Below are positions 15,558-24,811 of a DNA stretch of 64,000 nt, piece after piece (position 1 is the stretch's first letter; each line of letters starts with the position of its first letter). Location of the stretch: positions 2,480,001 to 2,544,000 of the forward strand of contig NZ_CP054021.1 of NCBI RefSeq assembly GCF_005862305.2. The letters run 5' to 3'. Made by a program: the position numbers and the translations under genes. The stretch comes from Rhizobium indicum. Lineage in GTDB: Bacteria > Pseudomonadota > Alphaproteobacteria > Rhizobiales > Rhizobiaceae. Under the pieces are notes generated by a model. The model had not been told where the DNA came from, searched no databases, and saw nothing but the letters and a program-made list of their open reading frames with translations.

Positions 15558-17918
15558 TTACTCGCCGTCGCCCCGTCCCGATACGATCTCGCGCTTGCCG
15601 ACGTGATTGGCCGGGCCGACGAGACCTTCTTTTTCCATGCGTTCCACCAATGAGGCGGCGCGGTTGTAGCCGATGCCGAGGCGGCGCTGGATGTAGGAGG
15701 TCGAGCATTTTTTGTCGCGCATGACGACCTTGACCGCCTGCTCGTAGAGCTCGTTGCCATCCTCGGAAGCCATGGCGCTCTTGTCGAAGACGGCGCCGGC
15801 TTCTTCCTCTTCCGTCTCTTCCTCCTCGTCGGCGGTGACGGTGTCGAGATATTCGGGGCGGCCCTGGGTCTTCAGATGAGCAACGACCTTTTCGACCTCG
15901 ACATCCGAGACGAAGGGACCGTGGACGCGGGAAATCCGCCCGCCCCCCTGCATATGCAGCATATCTCCCTGACCGAGCAGCTGTTCGGCGCCCTGTTCGC
16001 CGAGAATGGTGCGGCTGTCGATCTTCGAGGTCACCTGGAAGGAGATGCGGGTCGGGAAGTTCGCCTTGATCGTGCCGGTGATGACGTCGACCGACGGACG
16101 CTGTGTCGCCATGATCAGATGGATGCCGGCGGCTCGCGCCATCTGGGCGAGGCGCTGGATCGCACCTTCGATGTCCTTGCCGGCGACCATCATCAGGTCG
16201 GCCATCTCGTCGACGATGACGACGATATAGGGCATCGGCGTCAGGTCCAGCGCCTGGCTTTCCTCGATCGGAGTGCCGGTGCCCTTGTCGAAGCCGACCT
16301 GGACCATGACATGGATGGTCTCGCCCTTTTCGCGGGCCTGGGCGACGCGGTCGTTGTAACCGTCGATGTTGCGGACACCGAGGCGCGACATCTTGCGATA
16401 GCGCTCCTCCATTTCGCGCACGGCCCATTTCAGCGCCATGACCGCCTTCTTCGGATCGGTGACGACGGGCGTCAGCAGATGCGGGATGCCGTCATAGACT
16501 GACAGTTCGAGCATCTTCGGGTCGACCATGATCAGGCGGCACTGTTCCGGCGTCATGCGGTAGAGCAGCGACAGGATCATCGTGTTGATGGCGACCGACT
16601 TGCCGGAACCGGTCGTGCCGGCGACGAGCAGATGCGGCATCTTGGCGAGCTCGGCAATGACAGGCTCGCCGCCGATGGTCTTGCCGAGGCCGAGCGCCAG
16701 CTTGTAACCGCTCTTCTCGAAATCCTGGCTCTCGATCATCTCGCGGAAATAAACGGTTTCACGCGTGACATTCGGCAATTCGATGCCGATGACGTTGCGG
16801 CCGGGGACGACGGCCACACGGGCCGAAAGCGCCGACATCGAGCGGGCGATATCATCGGCAAGGCCGATGACTCGCGACGATTTCACGCCCGGCGCCGGCT
16901 CGAATTCGTAGAGGGTGACGACAGGGCCGGGACGGACATGGATGATCTCGCCCTTGATGCCGAAATCCTCCAGCACGCTCTCCAGAAGCCCGGCATTCTG
17001 CTCCAGCGTCTCCTGCGACATGATCTCGCCGAGGCGTTCCGGCGGTTCCTGCAGCAGGGCACGCGGCGGGAATTCATAGCCGGATGCGTGGATCCTTTCG
17101 GGCCTCGCGGCCAGGCGCGGCGACGGCAGAACCGCGGCGACGGGCGGCGTGCGCTGCGGCGCTGGTGCTGTCTGAGGGGCTGATGCAATTTGAGGGGTTG
17201 GCGTGACCTGAGTGGCTGGCGCGGGCTGAGGTGCCAGCATGACCGGTGCCTCGACAATAATGCGCCTGGGCTTTTCCAAGGACGGGGCGGCCGCAGGGTG
17301 CACGGCAACCTTCGTGGAGACCGCGGCGGGCTGCGGGGCCGGGCGGGAGGCGACGGGAGCGGTTGCCGGCCGGCCGGGGCGCCATTCCATGATCCGGAAC
17401 AGCGACGTGATCGATTCGGGCGAGGTCTCGGTCTTCGGGAACGATATCAACGGCGGCGCGCGAACCGGCTCGGCCTCTTCGAAGGCCATGACTTCCCAGA
17501 AGGCGAAATCCGAAATGGAAGAAAGCTCGGCGCTGGCGCGGAAAGCCGGCGCGCCGGGCTCGTCAAGCAAAGGTGACTGCTGCAGTTCGACCCTCTGCGG
17601 TGCTACGGAAATTTCGTCCGGCCCTGGCAGATAGATATCGAACGGCACATCGACGGCAACCGGCTCTATCCGTATCGCCTGCTGTCCAATCTGCGAATCA
17701 TCGCGAACGGGCTCATTCGGCGCGCGCCGCCTGCTGATCAGCGTTTCCGGCGTGCGGGTGAAACGGACATTCGGGGCGAGGGAAAAGTTGCTCTGCCAGA
17801 TGGGTGCCGCCGGCTTCTCCCCTGGGTTTTCCTCCGGAAGGTCCGTTTCAATCTCGCTGGAAAAATCTCCGGCATCCGTCAAATTGGTTCTGGGAAAACG
17901 CATGCGTCCGCTACTCAC
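15558..17918 (-). CDS. ftsK: FtsK/SpoIIIE-type DNA translocase without membrane domain
   Basis: A 786-residue DNA translocase. The motor has Walker A GTTGSGKS near residues 433-440 and Walker [13 protein letters not shown] near 565-576, and the C-terminal gamma winged helix (about 715-786, [20 protein letters not shown]) reads KOPS-type polarity signals. An acidic linker ([11 protein letters not shown]) precedes gamma. The N-terminal 300 residues are proline/alanine-rich, with no hydrophobic segment long enough to span a membrane, unlike septal FtsK. Rhizobia commonly have two FtsK homologues, so this is probably the soluble paralogue. Start is GTG 17918 or ATG 17903. It is convergent with the grpB relic. 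Confidence 0.92.
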   Translation of the reverse strand: MSSGRMRFPRTNLTDAGDFSSEIETDLPEENPGEKPAAPIWQSNFSLAPNVRFTRTPETLISRRRAPNEPVRDDSQIGQQAIRIEPVAVDVPFDIYLPGPDEISVAPQRVELQQSPLLDEPGAPAFRASAELSSISDFAFWEVMAFEEAEPVRAPPLISFPKTETSPESITSLFRIMEWRPGRPATAPVASRPAPQPAAVSTKVAVHPAAAPSLEKPRRIIVEAPVMLAPQPAPATQVTPTPQIASAPQTAPAPQRTPPVAAVLPSPRLAARPERIHASGYEFPPRALLQEPPERLGEIMSQETLEQNAGLLESVLEDFGIKGEIIHVRPGPVVTLYEFEPAPGVKSSRVIGLADDIARSMSALSARVAVVPGRNVIGIELPNVTRETVYFREMIESQDFEKSGYKLALGLGKTIGGEPVIAELAKMPHLLVAGTTGSGKSVAINTMILSLLYRMTPEQCRLIMVDPKMLELSVYDGIPHLLTPVVTDPKKAVMALKWAVREMEERYRKMSRLGVRNIDGYNDRVAQAREKGETIHVMVQVGFDKGTGTPIEESQALDLTPMPYIVVIVDEMADLMMVAGKDIEGAIQRLAQMARAAGIHLIMATQRPSVDVITGTIKANFPTRISFQVTSKIDSRTILGEQGAEQLLGQGDMLHMQGGGRISRVHGPFVSDVEVEKVVAHLKTQGRPEYLDTVTADEEEETEEEEAGAVFDKSAMASEDGNELYEQAVKVVMRDKKCSTSYIQRRLGIGYNRAASLVERMEKEGLVGPANHVGKREIVSGRGDGE

Positions 17919-18072
17919 TCATGCTTTGCAAATTACGACCCTACCGGGATAGAAAAGGAAGGTTAATAAGTTCCTTCCTGCCGTATCGTTCCGATACGAC
18001 TCCGGGAGAGAAATCGCTGCACTTTCAATGAGTTCTGGCGGCGAGAAAAATCTTTGCGATTTTTGGGGAGGC

Positions 18073-18181
18073 GCTCTAAAGCGCGTCGCAATCTTTCAGA
18101 TTCGCTGCTGCCGCTTTAGGCTTTATTTCCACGCATGTCGTTGTCGCAAAACCGCTGCACACTTTTGCGCGACATGCTTTA
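18073..18181. repeat. Mosaic repeat family A, copy 2 (between ftsK and polA)
   Basis: A two-part palindromic element. The first part pairs CTCTAAAGCG with CGCTTTAG around a hairpin. The second has arms GCATGTCG (18133-18140) and CGACATGC (18170-18177) around the core AAAACCGCTGCACACTTTT. Its right edge CTTTAG contains the polA stop codon on the minus strand. Closely similar copies are at 30601 and 45235. Confidence 0.9.
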
Positions 18182-21178
18182 GTGCGCCTCGTCCCAATTG
18201 GTGGCGGCGCGGGCATCGACCCTTAGCGGCACGCGCATTTCCAGCGCCGGCATGGTGGCGTTTTCCATGACCGAGACGATTGTTGGCATCGCCTTTTCGA
18301 CATCCTCGTCCTCGACCTCGAAGATGAGTTCGTCATGCACCTGCAGCAGCATGCGGACGCGATCGGCAAGGCCGACTTCAACAAGTGCCGGCTCTATCTT
18401 GATCATTGCCCGGCGAATGACGTCGGCAGCCGAGCCCTGGATCGGCGCGTTGATCGCCGCACGCTCGTTAAAGGCGCGCACGGAAGGATTGGACGAGCGG
18501 ATTTCGGGATAGTTGATGCGGCGACCGAAGATCGTCTCGACATAACCCTTGTCGCGCGCCATGGCCTTTCGGCTTTCCATATAGTCGCGGATGCCGGGGA
18601 AACGCTCGAAATACTTCTTGATGTAGTCGCCGGCTTCCGAACGCTCGATCGAAAGCTGATTGGCGAGGCCGAAGGCCGAGATGCCGTAGATGATGCCGAA
18701 ATTGATTGCCTTGGCGCGGCGGCGCACCTCGCCCGGCATGCCTTCCACCGGCACGCCGAACATTTCCGACGCCGTCATGGCGTGGATGTCGACGCCATCT
18801 TCGAAAGCCTTGGTCAGCTGCGGGATCTCGGCGACATGGGCAAGCACGCGCAGTTCGATCTGGCTGTAGTCGGCGGAGATCAGCTTGTGGCCAGGCGTCG
18901 AGATGAAGGCGGTGCGGATCTTTCGGCCTTCTGCGGTGCGAACCGGAATATTCTGCAGGTTCGGCTCGGAGGAGGACAGGCGCCCCGTGGTCGTCGATGC
19001 CAGCGAATAGGAGGTGTGGACCCGCTTGGTCTCCGGATGGACATAGCCGGGGAGCGCGTCGGTATAGGTGGATTTCAGCTTGGTGAGCTGGCGCCAGTCA
19101 ACGATCTTGCGCGGCAGCTCCAAACCGGCGGCGGCCAGATCCTCGAGCACCTGCGCGGAGGTGGACCATTGCCCCGTTTTCGTCTTGTTGCCGCCGGCAA
19201 GGCCCATCTTGCCGAACAGGATATCGCCCAGCTGCTTCGGCGAGCCGATGTTGAACCGCTCGCCGGCCAGCACGTAGATCTCGTCCTCGAGCCTTGCTGC
19301 ACCCTGGGCCAGTTCGCCGGAGAGGCGCGACAGGATCTGCCGGTCGACGGTGATGCCGCGCGCTTCCATGCGTGCCAGTACCGGCAACAGCGGCCGCTCC
19401 AGCCGTTCATAGACGCTGGTCAATCCCGCCGCCGCCAGCCGGGGCTTCAGCACCAGCCAGAGGCGCAGCGTCACGTCGGCATCTTCGGCGGCATAGTGGG
19501 TGGCGCGGTCGATATCGACCAGATCGAAGGTGACGTTCGCCTTGCCGCTGCCCGCCACGTCCTTGTAAGGAATCGGGGTATGGCCGAGGAATTTTTCCGA
19601 GAGCGGGTCCATGCCATGCGCGCCGGTGCCGGCGTCCAGCACGTAGGAGATCAGCATCGTGTCGTCGAAACTCCTGGTCTCGATGCCATAGCGCTTCAAC
19701 AGCAGGTAGTCGTATTTCAGATTCTGGGCGACCTTGAGAACCGCTTCGTCCTCCAGCAATGCCTTCAACCGCGGCAGGGCATCGCCCATCGGGATCTGGT
19801 TTTCGGCAAGGCCGCCGCCGAGCAGATCGCCGACGCCGTTCTTATGGACAAGCGGCACATAGGCGGCGCGGATCTTCGTGCCGGTGGGATCGGCCGTATT
19901 GTCGGCGATCGCCAGCGAAAAGCCGACGAGTTCGGCCTGCATCGCATCCAGCGACGTGGTCTCGGTATCGAAAGCAACGAGGCCGGTCGCGCGCGCATCG
20001 GCGATCCAGCGGTCGAGCGTTGCCAGGTCGCGGATCGTGACATAGGCCGAATGATCGAAGGGCAGCGTCGCAAAGGCCTCGGCCCGAGCGTTGGCAAGAT
20101 CGGCGGGCGAAAAGGCGCCTTCGACGGCGGTCTTCGCCTTCGCGCGCGGCGGCAGCGGCACGGATTCACCCGAAACGTCGGGGATGCCGCCGGCAACGGG
20201 CTCGGGCTCGGCCGCATCGAGATCCGGGCCGCGGGCCGTCTCACCCCATTCGGTGCGGACGATCGCCGGTTCGATGGCGCCGGCATCGCAAGCGCAGGCT
20301 TCGGCGACGCGGCGCGTCAGCGTGGTGAATTCCATCGTCTTCAGGAAGCCTATCAGCTTCGGGCCGTTCTGCGGCTCCAGCACCAGCGCGTCGAGATCGA
20401 GATCGAGTGGCACATCGGTGCGCAGCCGCACGAGGTCGCGCGAGAGCCTGGCCATGTCGATATTGGCGAGGATCGTCTCGCGGCGCTTGACCTGCTTGAT
20501 CTCGGCGGCGCGTTCGAGCAGCGTATCAAGATCGCCGTATTCCTCGAGAAGCTGGGCGGCGGTTTTCGGGCCAATGCCGGGAATGCCGGGAACATTGTCG
20601 ACCGAATCGCCGGTCATCGCCTGCAGATCGATCATCTTTTCCGGCGGCACGCCCCATTTCTCGATGACATCAGGAATGCCGATCTGCTTGTCCTTCATGC
20701 TGTCATACATGTGGACATTGGGGCTGACGAGCTGCATCAGATCTTTGTCGGAGGAGACGATGGTGACATCGGCGCCAGTCGCTTCGGCCTGGCGGGCGTA
20801 GGTGGCGATGATGTCGTCGGCCTCGAAGCCTTCGGTCTCGATGCAGGGCAGATTGAAGGCGCGGGTCGCCTCGCGGATGAGGCCGAATTGCGGGATGAGC
20901 TCTTCCGGCGGCGCAGATCGGTTCGCCTTATAGGCGTCGTAGAGATCCTTGCGAAACGTCCTGGCGGAATAGTCGAAGATGACGGCAAGATGGGTCGGCG
21001 TCACGCCGACATCGGTATTGCGCGCATCCCTCAGCAGCTTCCACAGCATGTTGCAGAAACCGGACACAGCGCCGATCGGCAGGCCGTCGGTCTTGCGGGT
21101 CAGCGGCGGCAATGCATGAAACGCCCGGAAGATGAATCCGGAACCATCGACTAGGAAGAGGTGATCGCCTTTTTTCAT
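18179..21178 (-). CDS. polA: DNA polymerase I PolA
   Basis: Repair and Okazaki-fragment polymerase of 999 residues. Three domains are present: 5'-3' exonuclease (about 1-300), 3'-5' exonuclease with an intact D-T-E motif (FDTETTSL near residue 400) and Y-AAED-AD near its end, and the polymerase with motif A ADYSQIELRV (about 767), motif B RRAKAINFGIIYG (about 818) and motif C QVHDELIFEV (about 944). Proofreading should be active. The start at 21178 (MKKGDHLFLVDGSGFIF) fits the family; the 17 codons of open frame upstream are not typical. The stop codon lies in the edge of a mosaic repeat. Confidence 0.97.
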   Translation of the reverse strand: MKKGDHLFLVDGSGFIFRAFHALPPLTRKTDGLPIGAVSGFCNMLWKLLRDARNTDVGVTPTHLAVIFDYSARTFRKDLYDAYKANRSAPPEELIPQFGLIREATRAFNLPCIETEGFEADDIIATYARQAEATGADVTIVSSDKDLMQLVSPNVHMYDSMKDKQIGIPDVIEKWGVPPEKMIDLQAMTGDSVDNVPGIPGIGPKTAAQLLEEYGDLDTLLERAAEIKQVKRRETILANIDMARLSRDLVRLRTDVPLDLDLDALVLEPQNGPKLIGFLKTMEFTTLTRRVAEACACDAGAIEPAIVRTEWGETARGPDLDAAEPEPVAGGIPDVSGESVPLPPRAKAKTAVEGAFSPADLANARAEAFATLPFDHSAYVTIRDLATLDRWIADARATGLVAFDTETTSLDAMQAELVGFSLAIADNTADPTGTKIRAAYVPLVHKNGVGDLLGGGLAENQIPMGDALPRLKALLEDEAVLKVAQNLKYDYLLLKRYGIETRSFDDTMLISYVLDAGTGAHGMDPLSEKFLGHTPIPYKDVAGSGKANVTFDLVDIDRATHYAAEDADVTLRLWLVLKPRLAAAGLTSVYERLERPLLPVLARMEARGITVDRQILSRLSGELAQGAARLEDEIYVLAGERFNIGSPKQLGDILFGKMGLAGGNKTKTGQWSTSAQVLEDLAAAGLELPRKIVDWRQLTKLKSTYTDALPGYVHPETKRVHTSYSLASTTTGRLSSSEPNLQNIPVRTAEGRKIRTAFISTPGHKLISADYSQIELRVLAHVAEIPQLTKAFEDGVDIHAMTASEMFGVPVEGMPGEVRRRAKAINFGIIYGISAFGLANQLSIERSEAGDYIKKYFERFPGIRDYMESRKAMARDKGYVETIFGRRINYPEIRSSNPSVRAFNERAAINAPIQGSAADVIRRAMIKIEPALVEVGLADRVRMLLQVHDELIFEVEDEDVEKAMPTIVSVMENATMPALEMRVPLRVDARAATNWDEAH

Positions 21179-21273
21179 GCGTGCATGGATAGCGCGGGCA
21201 TGGGACGAGGTCCATATAGAGTTCGGCATAAAATTCGGCGCGCGGAAAGGATTATGGCGTTCGGAGCGTCACA

Positions 21274-21382
21274 CAGCGCCGCACGTCTTTTCGGACGCGC
21301 AAAGGACGCAGAGCACTTGGCGTTGCTGCATAATTTTATCCTTCCATCGATTCCGATCTCAGGAATTGTACGGCACGGATTC
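21274..21382. repeat. Mosaic repeat family B, copy 1 (reverse orientation)
   Basis: Reading on the minus strand this is the two-palindrome element seen best at 41209-41314: a GCATAATT stem, a CAAAGTGCT-like joint and the GCGTC...GACGCGC stem. The copy is diverged. It lies between polA and the small-RNA locus and fills about a fifth of the 529-base gap. Confidence 0.75.
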
Positions 21383-21458
21383 CGGCTCACCAAACTGTTA
21401 CCGATTTGTAACCACGGCCCTCCCTTGAAAAACCACATTCTGAGCCACAAATCGATGT

Positions 21459-21605
21459 CACCGGCGCTTGATTGCGTCGCGGGTCTGATCACCGGCTTGT
21501 CCCCCGCCGCGTCAGGCTTGGACAAAGGCCTTATCCCCCTCTCCGGGCCTTTGTCCCCACTTTAAAGTCGCCATGGCCAACCTCCAGGCCATGGCGACTT
21601 TTGTT
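21459..21605 (+). ncRNA. ecpR1: Candidate trans-acting sRNA, EcpR1-like, between polA and marR
   Basis: No protein gene lies on this strand, yet there is a very strong intrinsic terminator: 15-bp perfect stem AAAGTCGCCATGGCC / GGCCATGGCGACTTT (21564-21601) followed by TTTTGTTTT. Just before it is a second hairpin, GGACAAAGGCC (21520-21530) with GGCCTTTGTCC (21546-21556). Both loops are C/U-rich (CCCCCTCTCC and AACCTCCA), the anti-Shine-Dalgarno type of rhizobial riboregulators. The S. meliloti sRNA EcpR1, which targets cell-cycle mRNAs, sits in the same polA-marR gap, so synteny supports the name. The 5' end is uncertain: it is set from a possible RpoH-type promoter (CTTGAA at 21424, CCACAAAT at 21445), and a shorter RNA starting near 21500 is equally possible. 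Confidence 0.75.
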
Positions 21606-21707
21606 TTACCAGGCACTCGAAATTCTGATCGCCGCTTGCATGTTTAGGAGCATCGTATGCGATTTGCTGCATTGTCTCCGGCATGGTTTTGAGCCTAACT
21701 TGCAATC

Positions 21708-22139
21708 ATGGGATTTAACCGCATGGATTCGGGAGCCTACCTTGCCAGCCAGCTGGCGAAAGGGTTTGCCCGCTCGCTGCACCAGCGCGCGGTTGGGCTC
21801 GGTTTTTCTCCGGGCCAGTTCCCCATTCTGCTGGAACTCTGGGCCGAGGACGGGCTGACCCAGAAACAGCTTCTCGAGCGGGTCGATATCGAACAGGCGA
21901 CCATGGCCAATACGCTTTCGCGCATGGTCCGAGACGGGTTGATCGAACGCCGGCCGCATCCATCCGACAAGCGGGCGCAACTGCTCTTCCTGACGCCGAA
22001 GGCCCGCGCCATGGAGGCCGAGGCAATCGAGACCGCGCGCGAGGCCGACCTTGCGCTGTTTAAAGGGTTTCGAGTTTTCGAGCGCGAGCTGACACTCGAA
22101 TATATCCGCCGGCTTCTGGAAAACGCCAAGGCGCTCTGA
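21708..22139 (+). CDS. MarR-family transcriptional regulator
   Basis: A 143-residue winged-helix regulator. The DNA-binding part runs over about residues 35-105, with LTQKQLLERVDIEQATMANTLSRM as the helix-turn-helix and IERRPHPSDKRAQLLFLT as the wing, which is classic MarR. The flanking helices would form the dimer. The ligand is unknown. ATG 21708 and ATG 21723 are both possible, neither with a clear ribosome site. A repeat element occupies the whole 73-base gap to the convergent GGDEF-EAL gene. Confidence 0.9.
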   Translation: MGFNRMDSGAYLASQLAKGFARSLHQRAVGLGFSPGQFPILLELWAEDGLTQKQLLERVDIEQATMANTLSRMVRDGLIERRPHPSDKRAQLLFLTPKARAMEAEAIETAREADLALFKGFRVFERELTLEYIRRLLENAKAL

Positions 22140-22141
22140 CC

Positions 22142-22210
22142 ACTGCATAATTCCTTAAATCGGAATCGACAGCGTCCTTTGCGCGTCTGAAAAGACGCGC
22201 GGCGCTGTAA
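22142..22210. repeat. Mosaic repeat family B, copy 2 (short form)
   Basis: Begins with CTGCATAATTCCTTAAATC and jumps straight to CAGCGTCCTTTGCGCGTC... GCGCTGTA, lacking about 36 bases of the full element at 41209-41314. It lies between two convergent stop codons with only two bases to spare on each side, so it may act as a bidirectional terminator. Confidence 0.85.
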
Positions 22211-22212
22211 GA

Positions 22213-24597
22213 TCACTCGCCAGCACACTGTGCGCGTCGCAGCGACGGCGCGCCGGTTTCGATCTGTGCGGTCAGGGCGTTTTCGTGGGCGGCAAGCTTG
22301 ATGCTCGGCTCGATATCCGGCTTGCCGAGTAAAAGGCCCTGTACTTGCGTGCAGCCTTCCTCGACGACGATCCGGCGCTGCATCTCGGTTTCCACGCCCT
22401 CCGTCACGACAGGCATGCCGAGGCTATGACCTAGGCCGATGATGGCGCGCACGATCGAGCGCGCCGCCGCATCATGTTCCAGCACTCCGGTGAAACTGCG
22501 GTCGACCTTGATCTTGTCGAAAGGGAATGAACGCAGGTTGGAAAGCGAAGAAAAACCGGTGCCGAAATCATCCATGACGATGTGAACGCCGAGCTTGTGC
22601 AGCCGCAATAGTGTCGTCATCACCCGGTCGCGATCGCGAATGAGGGCCGCCTCGGTGATCTCGAGCTCCAGCCGGCCGGGCGCAAGCCCGGTTTCGGCGA
22701 GGATCGCCTCGATCCGCTCGCAGAGGTTCGGCAGCATGAATTGCACCGGCGAGAGATTGACGGCGATCATCAACGGCAGCGGCCAGCGCACAGCCTCCCT
22801 GCAGGCCTGCTGCAACACCCATTCGCCGAGTTGGACGATCGAGCCGCTTTCCTCGGCGATCGGGATGAAGATATCGGGCTCGGTCAAGCCGTGACCTGGC
22901 CGGTTCCAGCGCATCAGGGCCTCGTAGCCGCCGATCTCGCCGCTCAGCGCATCGAGGATCGGCTGATAGTCGACATGGATCTGATTACGGATGATCGCAT
23001 GGCGCAGTTCGCTTTCGATCTGGCGGCGGTTCCGTGCCGCCTTATCCATGTCCGCGTCGAAGAAACAGACCTTGCCGCGACCGTCATGCTTGACGCGGTA
23101 GAGTGCAGTATCGGCATTGTTGCAGAGTTCTTCAGCAGCAGCGCCATCCGCGGGATAGATTGCAATGCCGACGCTGACGCCGACGGCGGTCGGGTCGCGC
23201 GCCGTGTCCATCTCGGCGGCGAATTCGTCGAGGATCGCCGCCGCAAGCTTTTGCGCCGCCGCCGGCTGCTGCCCGGCGGGCTGAATGATGGCGAATTCAT
23301 CGCCGCCGAGGCGGGCGATCGTATCGCTCTCATCGGCCACGCGGCGCAGGATCGAGGCGACCTTGCGGAGAATACGGTCGCCTTCGGCATGACCGAAGAT
23401 ATCGTTGACGGCCTTGAAGCGATCGAGGTCGAGATAGAAGAGGGCAACCTCGCTGTTCTTTCGTTCGGCCATCTGCAGCGCCTGCCGGATGCGGGTATCG
23501 AACAGCGACCTGTTCGGCAGATCGGTGAGCACGTCGTGGTGGGCGAGATGCTCGATCATCTCCTCGGCCTGCCTGCGCTCGGTGAGATCACGCACCGCCA
23601 GCACCTCGCAGTTGTGCCCGCGATAGACGATCCTGCTCGCGGTCACTTCGACGGCGATCTCCCTGCCGTCCCTGGTGTTGAGCAGCGTCTCGCTGGGTCT
23701 GTTCTGCCCAGTTCCCTGAATAGCAGTCAAAACAGCCGAGGGCGCCTTGCCGGCAAGACCGGCAAGCTTCCAGCCGGAGAGCCCCTGGAAGCGTTCATTG
23801 GCATCGATGATCCGGCCTTCCCGCAGGATCAGCAGCCCTTCCTGTGAGGCATTCGCGAGCCCCCTCAGATCCGTCAGGTGGCTTTCGATAAAGACCACCG
23901 CCAGCGCGATCAGAATGAGCGCCGTCGCCGCCACAACGACGATCGCAGCAAGCAGGCTGGCGTCGAGCACCGTTGCCGGAACTTGCTTGCCGGGATCCGG
24001 CACGAGCGTGATGCTAGCCATCGAGATGAAATGGAGCGCGCAGATCGCGAGGACGAAACTGATTGACGAGGCGAGGAGCCGCCTCAGTCCCTTCAATTGG
24101 AAAAATGCGTGGAAGGCGGCGCTCGACAACAGCGCTCCTGCGAGAACCGCACTCAGCGTCATGGAGGGATCATAAAGAATTGCCGCCTGCGTTTCGATCG
24201 CCTGCATGCCGGTCAGGTGCATGGAGGCGATGCCGAGCGCCATCAGGACGCCGCCGCGGATGCGAGAAAACCTGCCGCGGCTTTCCGAAGCGACGAGGAT
24301 CGCCGCCCACGAACCGGCAACCGACAGGAGGAAAGAAAGCGCCGTCAGGCCCAGTTGGTAGCCGATCGGCATGCCGCCGTCATAGGCCAGCATTGCGATG
24401 AAGTGCGTTGCCCATACGCCGGTGCCGAAAGCGAAAGCCGAGGCGCCGATCCAGAGCTTGCGCCGCCCGGCATCGCATTCCTGAGCGCGGGAAAGCAGCA
24501 GCATAGCCGCCATAGCGCCGACCAGGCAGACGGCGGCCGCCGCAAGCACCAGCCGCCAATCGTGGTTGTCCCGAATACATGTAATGACCGAAAACAT
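22213..24597 (-). CDS. MHYT-PAS-GGDEF-EAL cyclic-di-GMP enzyme
   Basis: A 794-residue inner-membrane protein predicted to make and break cyclic di-GMP. The N-terminal MHYT sensor has seven hydrophobic segments with motifs THFIAML, MHLTGM and LHFISM, thought to bind a metal and sense a diatomic gas. A PAS domain follows (about 250-370), then GGDEF with an intact GGDEF loop near residue 430, then EAL with E-A-L near 557 and the DDFGTGFSS metal/loop-6 motif. Both catalytic sites look complete, so net activity cannot be told. ATG 24597 is preceded by GGGAGGGG. Such proteins typically set the balance of motility and biofilm. Confidence 0.93.
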   Translation of the reverse strand: MFSVITCIRDNHDWRLVLAAAAVCLVGAMAAMLLLSRAQECDAGRRKLWIGASAFAFGTGVWATHFIAMLAYDGGMPIGYQLGLTALSFLLSVAGSWAAILVASESRGRFSRIRGGVLMALGIASMHLTGMQAIETQAAILYDPSMTLSAVLAGALLSSAAFHAFFQLKGLRRLLASSISFVLAICALHFISMASITLVPDPGKQVPATVLDASLLAAIVVVAATALILIALAVVFIESHLTDLRGLANASQEGLLILREGRIIDANERFQGLSGWKLAGLAGKAPSAVLTAIQGTGQNRPSETLLNTRDGREIAVEVTASRIVYRGHNCEVLAVRDLTERRQAEEMIEHLAHHDVLTDLPNRSLFDTRIRQALQMAERKNSEVALFYLDLDRFKAVNDIFGHAEGDRILRKVASILRRVADESDTIARLGGDEFAIIQPAGQQPAAAQKLAAAILDEFAAEMDTARDPTAVGVSVGIAIYPADGAAAEELCNNADTALYRVKHDGRGKVCFFDADMDKAARNRRQIESELRHAIIRNQIHVDYQPILDALSGEIGGYEALMRWNRPGHGLTEPDIFIPIAEESGSIVQLGEWVLQQACREAVRWPLPLMIAVNLSPVQFMLPNLCERIEAILAETGLAPGRLELEITEAALIRDRDRVMTTLLRLHKLGVHIVMDDFGTGFSSLSNLRSFPFDKIKVDRSFTGVLEHDAAARSIVRAIIGLGHSLGMPVVTEGVETEMQRRIVVEEGCTQVQGLLLGKPDIEPSIKLAAHENALTAQIETGAPSLRRAQCAGE

Positions 24598-24811
24598 CTG
24601 CCCCTCCCACAGCTGAATTCGGTCAGGCTATTTAGGTTGTGCTAAATAACTGTAAATTGAATTAGAAATCTCTTCTATATTATCCAGCAAATCTTCCTGA
24701 TATTGATCTTTGACCGACGGGCCTTTCGCGCCGCCGATTTTTGTTTTTCCGCCTCGCCTGCTTTTCTGGTTTGGTCTATCGTCCGGCCGAATTTCAAAAG
24801 AGGAGTCGAAA

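Noticed and set aside
18335..21154. 939-codon plus-strand open frame opposite polA
   Set aside because: Antisense shadow of a GC-rich gene; polA on the other strand has every family motif.
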